From Owenia fusiformis (Eukaryota; Annelida; Polychaeta; Sabellida; Oweniidae), in NCBI GenBank assembly GCA_903813345.2, contig CAIIXF020000010.1, positions 34,835,425 through 34,899,424 of the forward strand: a DNA stretch of 64,000 bases. The letters run 5' to 3'. The translations under genes were made by a program, and so were the position numbers. The notes beneath the pieces are model-generated. The model made no database searches. It was not told the origin of the DNA and worked only from the letters and a program-made list of their open reading frames with translations. Below, in pieces: positions 50,322-61,387 of the stretch (position 1 is its first letter; each line of letters starts with the position of its first letter).

Positions 50322-53300
50322 CAAACTAAATTTGGATCGGACTTCCGGTTCGAAAGTTATGGCGTTTTGAAAGCTCAAAAATCGCTAAATTTGGTGCCCA
50401 TGTTAAGTCAATGGGAAAAAAGTTTTTTTGAAGTGAAGAATAGGAAATGTAGACTGAGTTCAGCTTCATATAATCAAAGCCTTTAAAAGAAGGGGACCTC
50501 AAAAGCCACATAGCTTCAAAATTTGGACACCAAAATGCCTATGTCAAAATCTAGGTCAAATTCAAAGTTTTTTTCTTATTTTTGCGATTCTGACACTACA
50601 CTTTAATTATATTCTTCGAAATTTTGTATACATGTAGCCAAGAGTGTGCTTATAGCGTGAGCCTTTTGCCGTCAGAAAGTATTTTGACCCACTTTTGAGA
50701 TATGGTGTCCTAAAAGTATGTCAAAATAAAAAGTTCTCCAAATTTAACGTTTGAGTTATGAATTAAGAATAGAATTTTCTCAGAAATCCGAATCTGCAAA
50801 CCAAATTTCGATCCGACTTCCGGTTTCGAAGTTATGGCGTGTCCAAAAAGTAGGTCAAAATAAAAATTCGCCAAATTTAACGTATGAGTTATGAATTAGG
50901 GGTAGAATTTTGTCAGGAATCCGAATCTTTTAATCAAATTTAGATCCGACTTCCGGTTCGGAAGTTATGGCGTTTTGAAATATCGGAAAATTGATCTGAT
51001 GGTATCCTGATAGAAAGTCAAGAGCAGAGAAGAAAATATTGAAAAATTCATCCATCCATCCTTCCTATCTAATCCTATCCTTCCTATCTATCCTTTCCTT
51101 CCTATCCTTCTTATCCTCTCCTATCATATCCTTTCTTCCTATTCTGTTCTATCCTATCCTTCTTTCTTATTCTATCCTATCGTTCCTTCCCATTCTATCC
51201 TATCCTACCTTCCTATTTTATCCATCCATCTTATTCTGGATGACTCAGCTTATTCTGGATGACTCGGCTTATTTTAGATGACTGGGCTTAATAAAAAAGT
51301 CTAGATCTGGAGTCTGAAATTGAACTTCGTTCAATTTCCAAAGTCTAGTTATTCTTTTTATTCTTCTACCCACGTTTTCTCAGTAACCAGAAGACATTGA
51401 GTCAAGACCTGTATATGGTCAATTTAGGTCCAGTATCTAGTTTCTCGGAAATTGGTTCAATTTTTTATCTAGGTCAAAGGTCAAGAACTAGGTCAAATAA
51501 AGTACTTTGTCACTTTTTTTTCAATTTTCTCAGTCGTCCTTCAATATTTTCGATCCAGGTTTTTTTCATTGTGTTCCTTATAAAAAAGTAGGAAAGCTAG
51601 GGTCGATTTAGTTTTTTGATATCTCAAACCGATTTCGAGATATTAGTGTCCGAAAGAGGGTCAAAAAAAAATTCTCCGAATCCAATGTCCAGGATATTAG
51701 GCTTATTGGAAATTTTCTCAGGATTCCGAATCTGAAAACAGAATTGAAATCCGGTTCAGGAGTTATGACGTTTTAAAAGTTCGAGAAAAATCCTTACCCT
51801 TACCCTTATAGAATGTCAAAAGTAAAAAAAATTGTTAGTCTTCTACCAACGTTTTCTCCTTAACTAGAAGACATTGAGTCAAGTCCTGTATATGGTCAAT
51901 TTAGGTCTAGTATTTAGTTTCTCGGAAATTGGGTCAACTTTTTATCTAGGTCAAAGGTCAAGAACTAGGTCAAATCTTACATTTTCAACATTCTATCAAT
52001 TATCTTCGTCGTTATTTATCGAAACGTCTTCGTCTTTTTTTCATCATGTAGCTTAGAAAAAGCCCTTTCATTAATGTTACTGTTTTTTTTTAATACTCTT
52101 ACCGATTTTGAAATATGGCGTCCAGAAAGTAGGTCAAAACAAAAGTTCTTAAAAATCCAGGGTATGAGTTATGAATTAGGGGTAGAATTTTGTCAGGAAT
52201 CTGAATCTGCAAACCAAATTTCGATTTGACTTCCGGTTCAAAAGTTATGGCGTTTTGAAAGCTCAAAATCGCTAAATTTGGTGCCCATGTTAAGTCAATG
52301 GGAAAAAAGATTTTTTGAAGTGAAGAATAAGAAATGTAGACTGAGTTCAGCTTCTTATAATCAAAGCCTTTAAAAGAAGGGGACCTCAAAAGCCACATAG
52401 CTTCAAAATTTGGACACCAAAATGCCTAGGTCAAAATCTAGGTCAAATTCAAAGTTTTTTCTTATTTTTGTGATTCTGACACTACACTTTAATTATATTC
52501 TTCGAAATTGTGTATACATGTAGCCAAGAGTGTGCTTATAGCGTTAGCCTTTTGCCGTCAGAAAGTATTTTGACCCACTTTTGAGATATGGTGTCCGAAA
52601 AGTAGGTCGAAATAAAAAATTCTCCAAATTTAACGTTTGAGTTATGAATTAAGAATAGAATTTTCTCAGATATCCGAATCTGCAAACTAAATTTCGATCC
52701 GACTTCCGGTTCCGAAGTAATGGCGTGTCCAAAAAGTAGGTCAAAACAAAAATTCGCCAAATTTAATGTATGAGTTATGAATTAGGGGTAGAATTTTGTC
52801 AGGAATCCGAATCTTTAAATCAAATTTCGATCCGACTACCGGTTCGGAAGTTATGGCGTTTTGAAATTTCGGAAAATTGATCTGATGGTATCCTGATAGA
52901 AAGTCAAGAGTAGAGAAGAAAATATTGAAAAATTCATCGATCCATCCTTCCTATCTGATCCTATCCTTCCTATCTATCTATCCTTCGTATCCTTTCCTTC
53001 CTATCCTTCCTATCCTCTCCTATCATATCATTTCTTCCTATTCTGTTCTATCCTATCCTTCTTTCTAATTCTATCCTATCGTTCCTTCCCATTCTATCCT
53101 ATCCTACCTTCCTATTTTATCCATCCATCTTATTCTGGATGACTCAGCTTATTCTGGATGACTCGGCTTATTTTAGATGACTGGGCTTAAAAAAGTATAG
53201 ATCTGGAGTCTGAAATTGAACTTCGTTCAATTTCCAAAGTCTAGTTATTCTATATTTTTTATAATTACAGTTACAAGTTAAAAATATTTTCCCAATTCTG

Positions 53301-53663
53301 AATTAGTATTAAAGGTGCAACAATATTAGTGCAGGAGGGCCATTCAACGATCATCGACCAGTGTCAAAATATATTTAAGTTTGGATATTTAATCAAGACT
53401 AACATATAATTTTAGATTATTATATACATAAAAAAAACCTGGATGAACATTATTTCAGCTGATATTCCTCTTGAAACGTGGTGAATCTTAAAAATCTATA
53501 AATGGGACTCCCTTTATAGAAGCTTTGAACTGAATTTACACTTCTTAATGCTGAAATTGATAGTTTATCCATACATTTTAAGAAAATAGGTATGTCAAAG
53601 AATGTTAAGCCAAATATTGACCTAATAGTTCAGAATTTTTTTTTAAACATTTTCTCTCTACAG

Positions 53664-53943
53664 TCCTTGTTGCCCCTTTAACGACCATGATCGGACATGC
53701 CGGATACAATACGAAAAACGTCCACAGGTCCATAGCCGTTCACAAAAACACATTATTTGTGTACTACATGCAGTAGACGTATCTTGCTCAAATCTGACAG
53801 CTTTACATAAGGGCGGACCTCGGGGTGAGGAATGCACAGGGAATGTACAGCTCCCCCCAGGCCACCCAAAAATCATCAAAGAGCACGCATGCTATAATCA
53901 CAGTAAAGTCATTCATGTCCGGTTTGTAAGGTTATACTTGTGA
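53664..53943 (+). CDS. Unidentified open stretch after a strong splice acceptor
   Basis: A pyrimidine-rich CTCTCTACAG is followed (one base in) by 92 open codons with a Cys-rich, GC-richer sequence (starts PCCPFNDHDRTCRIQYEKR, ends TGA). The minus strand is also open here, so this could be chance in a GC-rich island or a transposon piece. I recognise no domain and see no donor. Confidence 0.25.
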
Positions 53944-54301
53944 AGGCAGGTCATAAGACAGGACATGTTGAATTTTCACAATTGTTATCCTCAAATGTAA
54001 CGTTATCCTTTCCCGAATAATGAACAGAAATAGTAGCATATTAGAATAGGAGTCAAATATGGCTATTATTAGCCATTTTAATCGTTTATTGAATGAATGT
54101 CTAACGGGGCATCCAGACCTCAATTTATCCATAATTTGAAATACTTTGGAATGATGTTTATCATGTGGACTTAGCTAGTTTATATTTTTGTGAGCAGTCG
54201 ATTTTGTTAATTCTTGAGAAAGACGTCATACACGGTGCGGTATCCAAACTGCGTGCATACTATGACTATGAAACCCTGACAAACTGCGCGCATATTTAAA
54301 A

Positions 54302-54357
54302 ATGGCAGACGAGGAGAACACGACTCTCATAAGGATGAAAAGTACTGGAAATACAAG
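54302..54357 (+). CDS. Possible first coding exon of an unidentified gene
   Basis: An ATG in good context (TTTAAAAATGGCAG) opens MADEENTTLIRMKSTGNTR and is followed by a consensus donor (AAG/GTGAGT). A TATTTAAA lies just upstream. I found no convincing next exon before MRPS27, which is on the opposite strand. It may be a real first exon with a long intron or a chance match. Confidence 0.35.
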
Positions 54358-56206
54358 GTGAGTTTTGTTTATCAGACATTACCATTATGTGGAGACAAGT
54401 TGTCAAGTAGTTTACTTGACAAGTAGCATTCGATTTTTTTTCCTGGTGTAAATCTAGTTATCTCAATATAAGGTTCCTATACTTATCATTATAGGCATAC
54501 TATTTTTATTTTATTAAAGTAACATCTTGATTGCTAAACAACTCGTTAAAGACCATGCCCAATCGGGCGTAAACAAGTAGTTCGAAAATGCCGAAATTAT
54601 TACTACGCACTTTTTTTAAAAACCGGTAAACAACAATGGGTTTATAACGTCGGCCGACAGACTGTAAGGAGCTTTCGTGTTCAAAAGTGTTACGTCATAT
54701 AATGTCTGTTTGACGTATTGTATGTATGTATGTATATATTTATTGCCCTTTATATAAAGGAGATACATGTATACAAATTATGTTAAATTGAAAATAATTA
54801 CTATTTACAAACAAACAATGTTGTTGCTTTTTAACTGACGACGACGCCTAGCTACCGCGTAGACGCACGCCGCCGACCAAGATTGGCCTAGCACCTAATT
54901 GAAGTTAATTCAGCCCTTTTGTTTTTTTGCATATACTGAAAGATACAGGATTGCTGCATATAGTTTAATTAATATAGTATTTTCTATTTCTGTGAAAAGT
55001 GCAACATCTTAACGCATGTGTCGGTAATCGAAAAACCGATGACATTTTTTTTATTAATCTGCTTATATTTTTAAACCTACGTTCATCTAGACATAACTTT
55101 CGCTATCACATGGTAGAATCATATAATCGCCACCGAATGGACGTATGAAACTACCTTGTATAAAACAATGTAGAATAAATGTCTTAAAAATGACGTTTGA
55201 AAACACTTGTATGATGCAATGTTGATATGCCCGCAGTCAGTGTAACAAACTGCGTGCATAGTATGCGAAATTGAAAAAGTTATATTTTTAATGGAAAAAC
55301 GTTACAAAATTTGACAAAAATTGTTGGGGGTGGGGATAACACTTTAAGTGAAAAAAGTAAGAAAAATGTCCTGAGTGTACCAATATTCAAACCAACGTAA
55401 TTATTATGTATAGAGGAGGTTTATCTAGGCTCGGCAAAAATCGTCAATACTCTCTAAATCATCATTTTAATGAAGAAATAGAGGAAAATATGTTTTTTAG
55501 CTGTGAAATCAATGGCGCCCCAAATGTTCAATGATGATAACGTCATACCTACTTTCAAAAGCTTCTTATGAAGATACTAATTCGTTGACTAACCTTTTTT
55601 ATTACATTTTTCGAATCGCTACATCTAGGTCTATGATAAAAACCTAGTTTCATTGAGATTGAAAATGGCTTTAAAGCGCCATCAAAGCGCCGTTGGTGTG
55701 AACTTAGCTTTAAACATGTCTAGACATTACATCTGTATTTCTTTAAAAACGTAAAGTAAAATCTATATTTTTATACATATACGATATAAAATTGTCTTTA
55801 GAATAATATTGATAAAATGATATCAAACTTGACTCGCACGCAGGAACGTCGAAATAGTACATGCGCAGTTAGCTTTGTGGGGTATATTTCATTATTTCAA
55901 CGGTCTATAGATGGCGCAAGTCATCATAATGAATTGAAAATATTTTTGGTTATTGAGAATCAGAATTATAAATATTGGCTTGCTGTTCAAAAGCTAAGTT
56001 CACACCAACGGCGCTTTAAAGCGGCTTTGCACGGCGCTTTAAAGCGCCATCAAAGCGCCGTTGGTTTGAACTTAGCTTTACGGAACAATCAAAAATACAA
56101 TAGAGAATTAATTATAGTCTCAGATATCAGGGACAATAGATAATAACAAAAAACGTATGTTTTAATCAGTACGTTTGTGTACTATCCGATTAGGTTTATT
56201 ACTAAT
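54358..56206. other. Spacer with a small inverted-repeat element
   Basis: No gene supported. Two related segments, 55665-55720 and 55990-56085, carry AAAGCGCCGTTGGTGTGAAC and its inverse GTTCACACCAACGGCGCTTT; together they may bound a ~415-bp element, or the right-hand one alone is a ~90-bp hairpin MITE. A (TGTA)n run lies at 54718-54735, and CAAACTGCGTGCATA occurs at 54246 and 55248. Confidence 0.5.
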
Positions 56207-56490
56207 TTATTTCACAGAGACACAACTGAGTTTGTAGTTGCAATCAAAATCACCCCATCGGAATTGTTGATCCCATATCATGAGACAAGAGATCCCATAT
56301 CATGAGACAAGACTCCCTCCCCTGGTGGTTATCTGGCTGTGTTGGATTCCAGTACGTGTAACCAACGTTCCTAGATTCATAACAGCCACTCTCGGCCCAT
56401 TTGAATTTCAAACCACCATCCAGTATGTTTCCTCTTGTCCAGAGACCAATTCTCCATGCTGTTTTGATGAAGTTCATTTCCTCACTCAGG
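56207..56490 (-). pseudogene. C-type lectin domain exon with 22-bp frameshifting duplication
   Basis: The minus strand encodes the second half of a C-type lectin-like domain: EEMNFIKTAWRIGLWTRG, a W(A)E core, NPTQPDNHQGRESC with the QPD sugar-binding triplet, and, after a frame change, a WGDFDCNYKLSCVSVK end followed by TAA and an AATAAA. The frame change is caused by an exact 22-bp tandem duplication (56269-56290 and 56291-56312). Upstream exons (signal peptide, first half of the fold) are not evident. It may be a pseudogene or a disabled allele; QPD would predict galactose-type binding in an intact copy. Confidence 0.75.
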
Positions 56491-58410
56491 TGTTTCCATT
56501 GCAAGCAGGTGAGAATTTTTGCTTTTCCAGATGTTGTTTGCTTGGGACCACGCCGCCGGGGGACTACGCAACCTTTGTATCCCTCGACGCGTATTGCGCA
56601 ACCAGCCGAACGGACAGTCCTTTGGTCTGCTCCATCATTCCTTTGCCAGTGTTTGATCAACAAAAAAGTAGCGTAAGCACTCCGATGCCTCTCATTGTCG
56701 GAGTTTGTAAAAATTGCGCTTACAGTTACACTATTTTAAAGATCAAAATAACTCAAATAAGAGTAGTGTTCGATATCATATAACATATGATCGCAGTGAA
56801 GTGTACAAGTGTTATTCGATACTGCATTATATATAGCTTTTATCAGATCAAACGGGAACCCACAAGAATACACATTAGCTTTCCATTTCTGCGATGGTCA
56901 CAAATAATTTGCATTTACGTACTTTTATGGTTTTGTGGAAAATGAAAACCCTTTAGTCATAAAACCTACAATTTAATGACTCACCACAAACAATATACTT
57001 TTGTACTTTATGGAGCGGTTAACCATGATCCATTTTTATGAAACTCATTTTATTTTATTCAAAGTTTCATTGAAATGGATGATGGAAAAATCCTCTTGAT
57101 TCGGATAGAATCAGCGCCGATAAATAGCATTTTGATCATCTTTGATTCACCGCCGATAAATAGCATTTTGATAATATTTTATTCACCGCCGATAAATAGC
57201 ATTTTGATCATCTTTGATTCACCGCCGATAAATAGCATTTTGATAATATTTTATTCACCGCCGATAAATAGCATTTTGATCATCTTTGATTGAAAGTTTA
57301 CTCCGTTCCACAAAGAAATAAATAAATATTATCATGAGTGTCACTACAGATGTACATGTATATAACTATAATTTTAGATATATTTAATTGATAGTGTTGA
57401 TATGAGTTACCCTGCGCGCAGAGTCTAGTTATAAACTCTCTGAAGAAGCGAAGTTGAACAAATGCAAAGGGTCCATAGGAGTGTAATACATCAGAGCTAT
57501 ATCAGATGTGACGCTGATTCCTCTCTATTTCAAATTCTGTGAAGTAACATTGTCTAAACATAAACTTTCCTTATCAATTATTTCCATGAATAACAAGGTT
57601 AACGACGGGCTAATGGTTCTAGATACAATCAGATGGCAAAGCGGAAGCCACAAAATCCATTAAATTGAAATATGTTTACGTTCAAGATGAATGAAAATTA
57701 TATATTGTTGTTAAACATTTTTATTGTCTAATATCAGTTACAGAACAGATACGGTGTAGTTTTGCATTTTATATGTATGGTGATCAATATACAGTATAAT
57801 GGGACAGTTTTTATACAGATGCTTTTGATGGACCATTCTCTTGATTCTTTACAAGAAAGGTGTTCCTACTATTCACTACCACTCGTCTTTGGTATTTCTA
57901 CGTTGATACAGATATACATTCCCTCCATAATATCACAAGAGACTGAATGATCCTTCAATTCTTCAATGCTAAAAATCTGATTTAGAAAATATCAACCTTT
58001 GGTGAACAAACCGAGGCTGAAAACAACGGATAGCGTAAGAAAATGAAGGATCATTTTTTAGAAAATAAATCTGACATTGGCAAATATTTCGTTTCAACAA
58101 TTTTTTTTTTTCATATATTGGTAGTTTTATTGTACATAGATGCTAACCTTGAATATAGTAGTCACATGCCATACTGTAAAAATTATCCATTACAAGATAA
58201 AAGAGTTCATTGCTCTGTAAATATTTGTTACTTTATTTGGCAATGTTATGAATTGTTTAATTTCTGAAAACCATTGTACAACATTTGACAAGCCTTAGGC
58301 TTCTTTTCAGAGATTGTCCATGAGGGGGCATTATCTTGCTTTGATCGTGGTTTCCCATTTTTGAGCATAAGCCTTGGAAACATGTGTAAATGTATTTCAC
58401 ATAACAATAC
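56491..58410. other. Spacer between lectin remnant and MRPS27
   Basis: No gene supported. Contains a 36-bp tandem repeat at 57113-57292. On the minus strand an AATAAA at about 58231-58236 could serve the MRPS27 transcript. Confidence 0.5.
57113..57292. repeat. 36-bp tandem repeat, five units
   Basis: Five units of CACCGCCGATAAATAGCATT with alternating TTGATCATCT and TTGATAATAT halves. A unit of 36 bp keeps a frame open (SPPINSILIIFD) but there is no gene context. Confidence 0.9.
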
Positions 58411-58880
58411 TAGTGTTGTCGCGATTAATTGATACATCCCGATATACATCGCCAAAGCTGATTCTGGCGATGCATCGATGTCTGAAACAAAACATCGATG
58501 TTTTTTAAAAAAATTTCATTTGCTAAAAATCACCCTTTCTTATCTTATTTTGACCCAAATCGCTTACCTTTCTCATGTCTTAATTCATTTTCTGATGTTT
58601 TCTGATATTCTTTCGCTTTAAAACTGTTTTAGTTAGTAGAAATGAACCATAATCTAAAACAATTTACTTTACTTTCATTTCACCGTTACTAGAAGTTCCC
58701 GGATGTACCAGCGTACTCTTATTAATATGTTCTGTTCGGTATTTTAGTGCATTAGCGTTCGGTATTTCAGTGCATTTTTCTCGGACTTTTTCTCGATGTA
58801 CATCGCGATGTGCATCGATGTTTACTACTGAAAATTGCCGATGCATCGATGTACGATTATGGCACATCGCGACAACACTA
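58411..58880. mobile_element. hAT MITE with perfect 8-bp target duplication, in the MRPS27 3' region
   Basis: Terminal inverted repeats TAGTGTTGTCGCGAT / ATCGCGACAACACTA, 470 bp, flanked by AACAATAC on both sides. The interior has several ATCGATGT / ACATCGAT palindromes. It ends 51 bp from the MRPS27 stop codon and so probably lies in that gene's 3' untranslated region. Confidence 0.9.
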
Positions 58881-58931
58881 AACAATACTGAGTACACCTA
58901 GTCATTCGCAATAATAGATTGAGTCGCTAGA

Positions 58932-59420
58932 TTATGATTGAACATCTTGAAAAACTGTAGTTGGTGGCCCAGTTGGTGTTACAATCTTTGCCTGTTGTGC
59001 TTCATAATTCGCCCACCAATCGACCCATTTTGTTTTCTTCTTTTTCTGTCCCGCAGTATCATCATCTTCTTCTTCCTCTTTGCGATACTTAGTTTCCCAT
59101 ATCCTTTGTTTAATCGGCACTTTGCCCCTTGCCATCAAAATCTCAAATTCACGATCAAAATAAGTTACAAGTTCTTCTCGTTCTTGCAGCTCTTTGACCT
59201 TTTTCTGGATAGACAAATGGGTAGATTTTATTTTAAGGATTGTCAGTTCACGGTCTAAGAGTTCTTCCCGCTGATGATTCCAGCTTTTATACATTGCCGT
59301 TATTGCGTCAATGTCTTTGCTTTCAACCTCAGAGAGTTGTGTTTTGACAAGATTTTGAACCAAATTGTCAAGGTTATCATCTGTGAGTTTGTTTGATGAT
59401 TGAAGCTTTGTCTCCAATAC
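58932..59420 (-). CDS. MRPS27: MRPS27 last exon: C-terminal coiled coil
   Basis: This 489-nt exon (phase 0 to stop TAA) starts VLETKLQSSNKLTDDNLDNL after TTTCAG. It carries a long charged helix (EELLDRELTILKIK, KKVKELQEREELVTYFDREF), a KRxWETKYRKEEEEDDD acidic/basic stretch and KTKWVDWWANYEAQ near the end. The opening helix matches the C-terminal coil of human mS27, but this protein extends about 60-70 residues further. Confidence 0.87.
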   Translation of the reverse strand, partial: VLETKLQSSNKLTDDNLDNLVQNLVKTQLSEVESKDIDAITAMYKSWNHQREELLDRELTILKIKSTHLSIQKKVKELQEREELVTYFDREFEILMARGKVPIKQRIWETKYRKEEEEDDDTAGQKKKKTKWVDWWANYEAQQAKIVTPTGPPTTVFQDVQS

Positions 59421-61387
59421 CTGAAATATTTAAAAAAAGAAATTATTCATTTCAATTAATTTGTTCTTCGCGATGAATACACATTTTCAAAGATATGGAA
59501 CGGGCTAGAAGATAACAGAACAAAAAAAATTAATCTCTCATGCTGAAAATTGATAACAACTGAGCAGTTCTGTTCGTGATGTCATCATTTTGTGTGTACT
59601 TTAACTGGTTTCCCATTTCTGTAAAAAATATAAATAATAAAAAGAGAAGGCATTAACATGCAAAATGTCAACACCCATCATTTGTTACAAACACTGAATA
59701 CCAATCGTTGAATGCCAACCACTGAACGCTGACCCAATCTAGAACATGATGACATAAAAAAGTAAACCATTTTTACTCTCAATGCTGCTTAAATCTTCCG
59801 GTGTTCTACGTTGATAATGATACATTGGCATTAACCACCAGCAGTATTTGTAATGACCAAAATGCCTGGAAAATCCAAATGCTTGGAATACATAATTTCT
59901 CATCTTTAATTACAAACATATATGAAATATTTTGAACTGTGAATCAAAAGGTTAAAAATATGGAAATACTGACTTGGAATCTTTCCATAAATTCTTGTTT
60001 TTCTTGTTCACTTGGCTTTGGAGGCAGATCTTTAGCTCTTTCCTCGCCATCTTTAAGCACATCAACACCTTCTAAGCTGGCCTTAAATGTGTCCAACTGG
60101 AAATACAATACAATACAATATAAAACAATACAATAAAATACCATGAATACAAGGCAGTAACATGAAAATGCCTGGTATGTTATTATTACACCTGTAGACT
60201 ACTGTCTAACTAATGATGACAAATGCTTGATACATTTAAACAATGGCTATAATAATATGCCATACTTTCTTGGTGGTGACATGAAAATACAATGTTATGC
60301 AATACAATACAATACGATATAATATAATGCAATACAATACAATATAACTAATACTTACAGCTTCTCTCGCTAACAAACTAGAATTCTCCTCATTGATGAT
60401 TTTTTCCAATAGTGCCAGACCCTTGTCGAACTTCTCGTAAAGACCCCAGCCAATCAGCTGATAGCTCCTGGTGATGACATCATCAGATTTACGACACAGG
60501 TAAGCGAGAGTCTTCCCCAAAAGAAGGTCACCATGGGGAATGTCAAAATGGTCATCGTAGTAGGGGTTTGTTAAGTATCGAACTTTAACCCAGACTTCCT
60601 CTCCCTAAAAATAATAATGCATGGTGATTGAGTACTTTTATTTGATGCTCCTTTGAAGCAATCATTCTCTGCATTGAAAAAATTACAATGCATTTGGATG
60701 CCTGATATCAGAGATATCAGTCAAATATTAGAGATTCAGATCCATGTTTTTGGGAGTATTTGAACACCTAATTATCATGACCGCCGTAGATTATTTTTCC
60801 CTTCATACAGACACCTAGTGAAAACTGCTTTCCTCATACCGTTATACTCAAATCAGGCAACAAAATGTTATGTGTTTAAGTTCACTTTCAAAACATTTCT
60901 AACTTAACCTCCTGTTGCCTAACAACAACAAACAAACACATAGTTATAGTTCGTTTCCATGGTGAAGTGTCTTATGTTCAGGTAGTTGTGTTTTAGAGAT
61001 CCAATCAACCAGAGGTTGCTGTATGTTCTTGCTTTACCCCTGAACTTACCCTCTCTGTTGCCATAACAACAACAAACAAAAATGCAGTTTCTATGGTGAA
61101 GTGTCTTATGTTGCGGGTTCAGTTAAATAAAATACATGATTATACCAACTTAAAATTTTAGGCAGTTGTTTTGGAGATCCGACCAACCAGAGCTATCAAT
61201 ATTTTCTCATTTTTTTATGTAAAATGTTTAACAAAATTGCAACTTACGTCACTCTCCACAGCAGCGTCCTCTTGTGGTGGCAGTGGGAACTTGCGTCGCA
61301 TGTGGCAAGTATACAATGCTAAAAGCCAGGTGCTTGGATGATCAATGTCTTCTTGTAACATGAATTCTGCAGCTATCTTTAAGCCAT
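58932..61387 (-). CDS. MRPS27: MRPS27, 3' part: mitochondrial ribosomal protein mS27
   Basis: Four minus-strand exons join in phase to encode about 290 residues resembling the C-terminal two thirds of mS27, a pentatricopeptide-type protein of the mitochondrial small ribosomal subunit. Diagnostic parts are the helical pair (AEFMLQED...HPSTWLLALY), LLLGKTLAYLCRKSDD, the YEKFDKGLALLEKI repeat helix and the C-terminal coiled stretch LDNLVQNLVKTQLSEVESKD. The 5' exons with the mitochondrial targeting sequence are beyond 64 kb or in sequence I could not resolve. The family call rests on remembered similarity to human MRPS27. Confidence 0.85.
59974..60096 (-). CDS. MRPS27: MRPS27 exon: linker with acidic/Pro segment
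   Basis: This 123-nt phase 0-0 exon encodes LDTFKASLEGVDVLKDGEER then AKDLPPKPSEQEKQEFMERF. Acceptor TTCCAG, donor CAA/GTCAGT. The end aligns with KLPQYLERFKALH of human mS27. Confidence 0.85.
60359..60604 (-). CDS. MRPS27: MRPS27 exon: helical repeat region
   Basis: This 246-nt phase 0-0 exon encodes GEEVWVKVRYLTNPYYDDHF, then LLLGKTLAYLCRKSDDVITR and LYEKFDKGLALLEKIINEEN. Acceptor TTTTAG, donor GCT/GTAAGT. It corresponds to the LLGKVELQQGL...LDRALQVMEKV part of the human protein. A (CAATA)n microsatellite adjoins the donor side. Confidence 0.88.
61248..61387 (-). CDS. MRPS27: MRPS27 exon (most upstream in window)
   Basis: This 140-nt exon (phase 1 to 0) encodes GLKIAAEFMLQEDIDHPSTW, then LLALYTCHMRRKFPLPPQED. 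It matches the VPSTQLLSLYV region of human mS27. Donor GAC/GTAAGT. Its acceptor (TTTCCAG/ATGGC) and first ~17 exonic nucleotides have been copied about a dozen times in the minisatellite directly upstream. Confidence 0.85.

Larger units (their letters stand above)
47505..53260. repeat. Complex repeat block of at least three related units
   Basis: Units share, in order, CGTTTTCTCAGTAACCAGAA, a GGTCAAAGGTCAAGAACTAG stretch, ATCATGTAGCTTAGAAAAAG, GATCCGACTTCCGGTTCG with AGTTATGGCGTTTTGAAA, a pyrimidine microsatellite (CCTATCCTTCCT)n and a 3' end with TTATTCTGGATGACTCAGC. Units at 50322-51349 and 52204-53246 are nearly the same. Both end with a hairpin (GAAATTGAAC / GTTCAATTTC) followed by CAAAGTCTAG/T, resembling a Helitron 3' end. 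No helicase frame is visible. Confidence 0.7.

Noticed and set aside
51039-51281. Ser/Leu/Phe-rich frame
   Set aside because: Translation of a pyrimidine microsatellite (CCTATCCTTCCT)n.
56280-56783. 167-codon plus-strand frame
   Set aside because: It is the antisense shadow of the C-type lectin domain on the minus strand.
57075-57293. 72-codon frame of SPPINSILIIF repeats
   Set aside because: Pure 36-bp tandem repeat with no supporting context.
58938-59258. 106-codon plus-strand frame
   Set aside because: Antisense shadow of the MRPS27 last exon.
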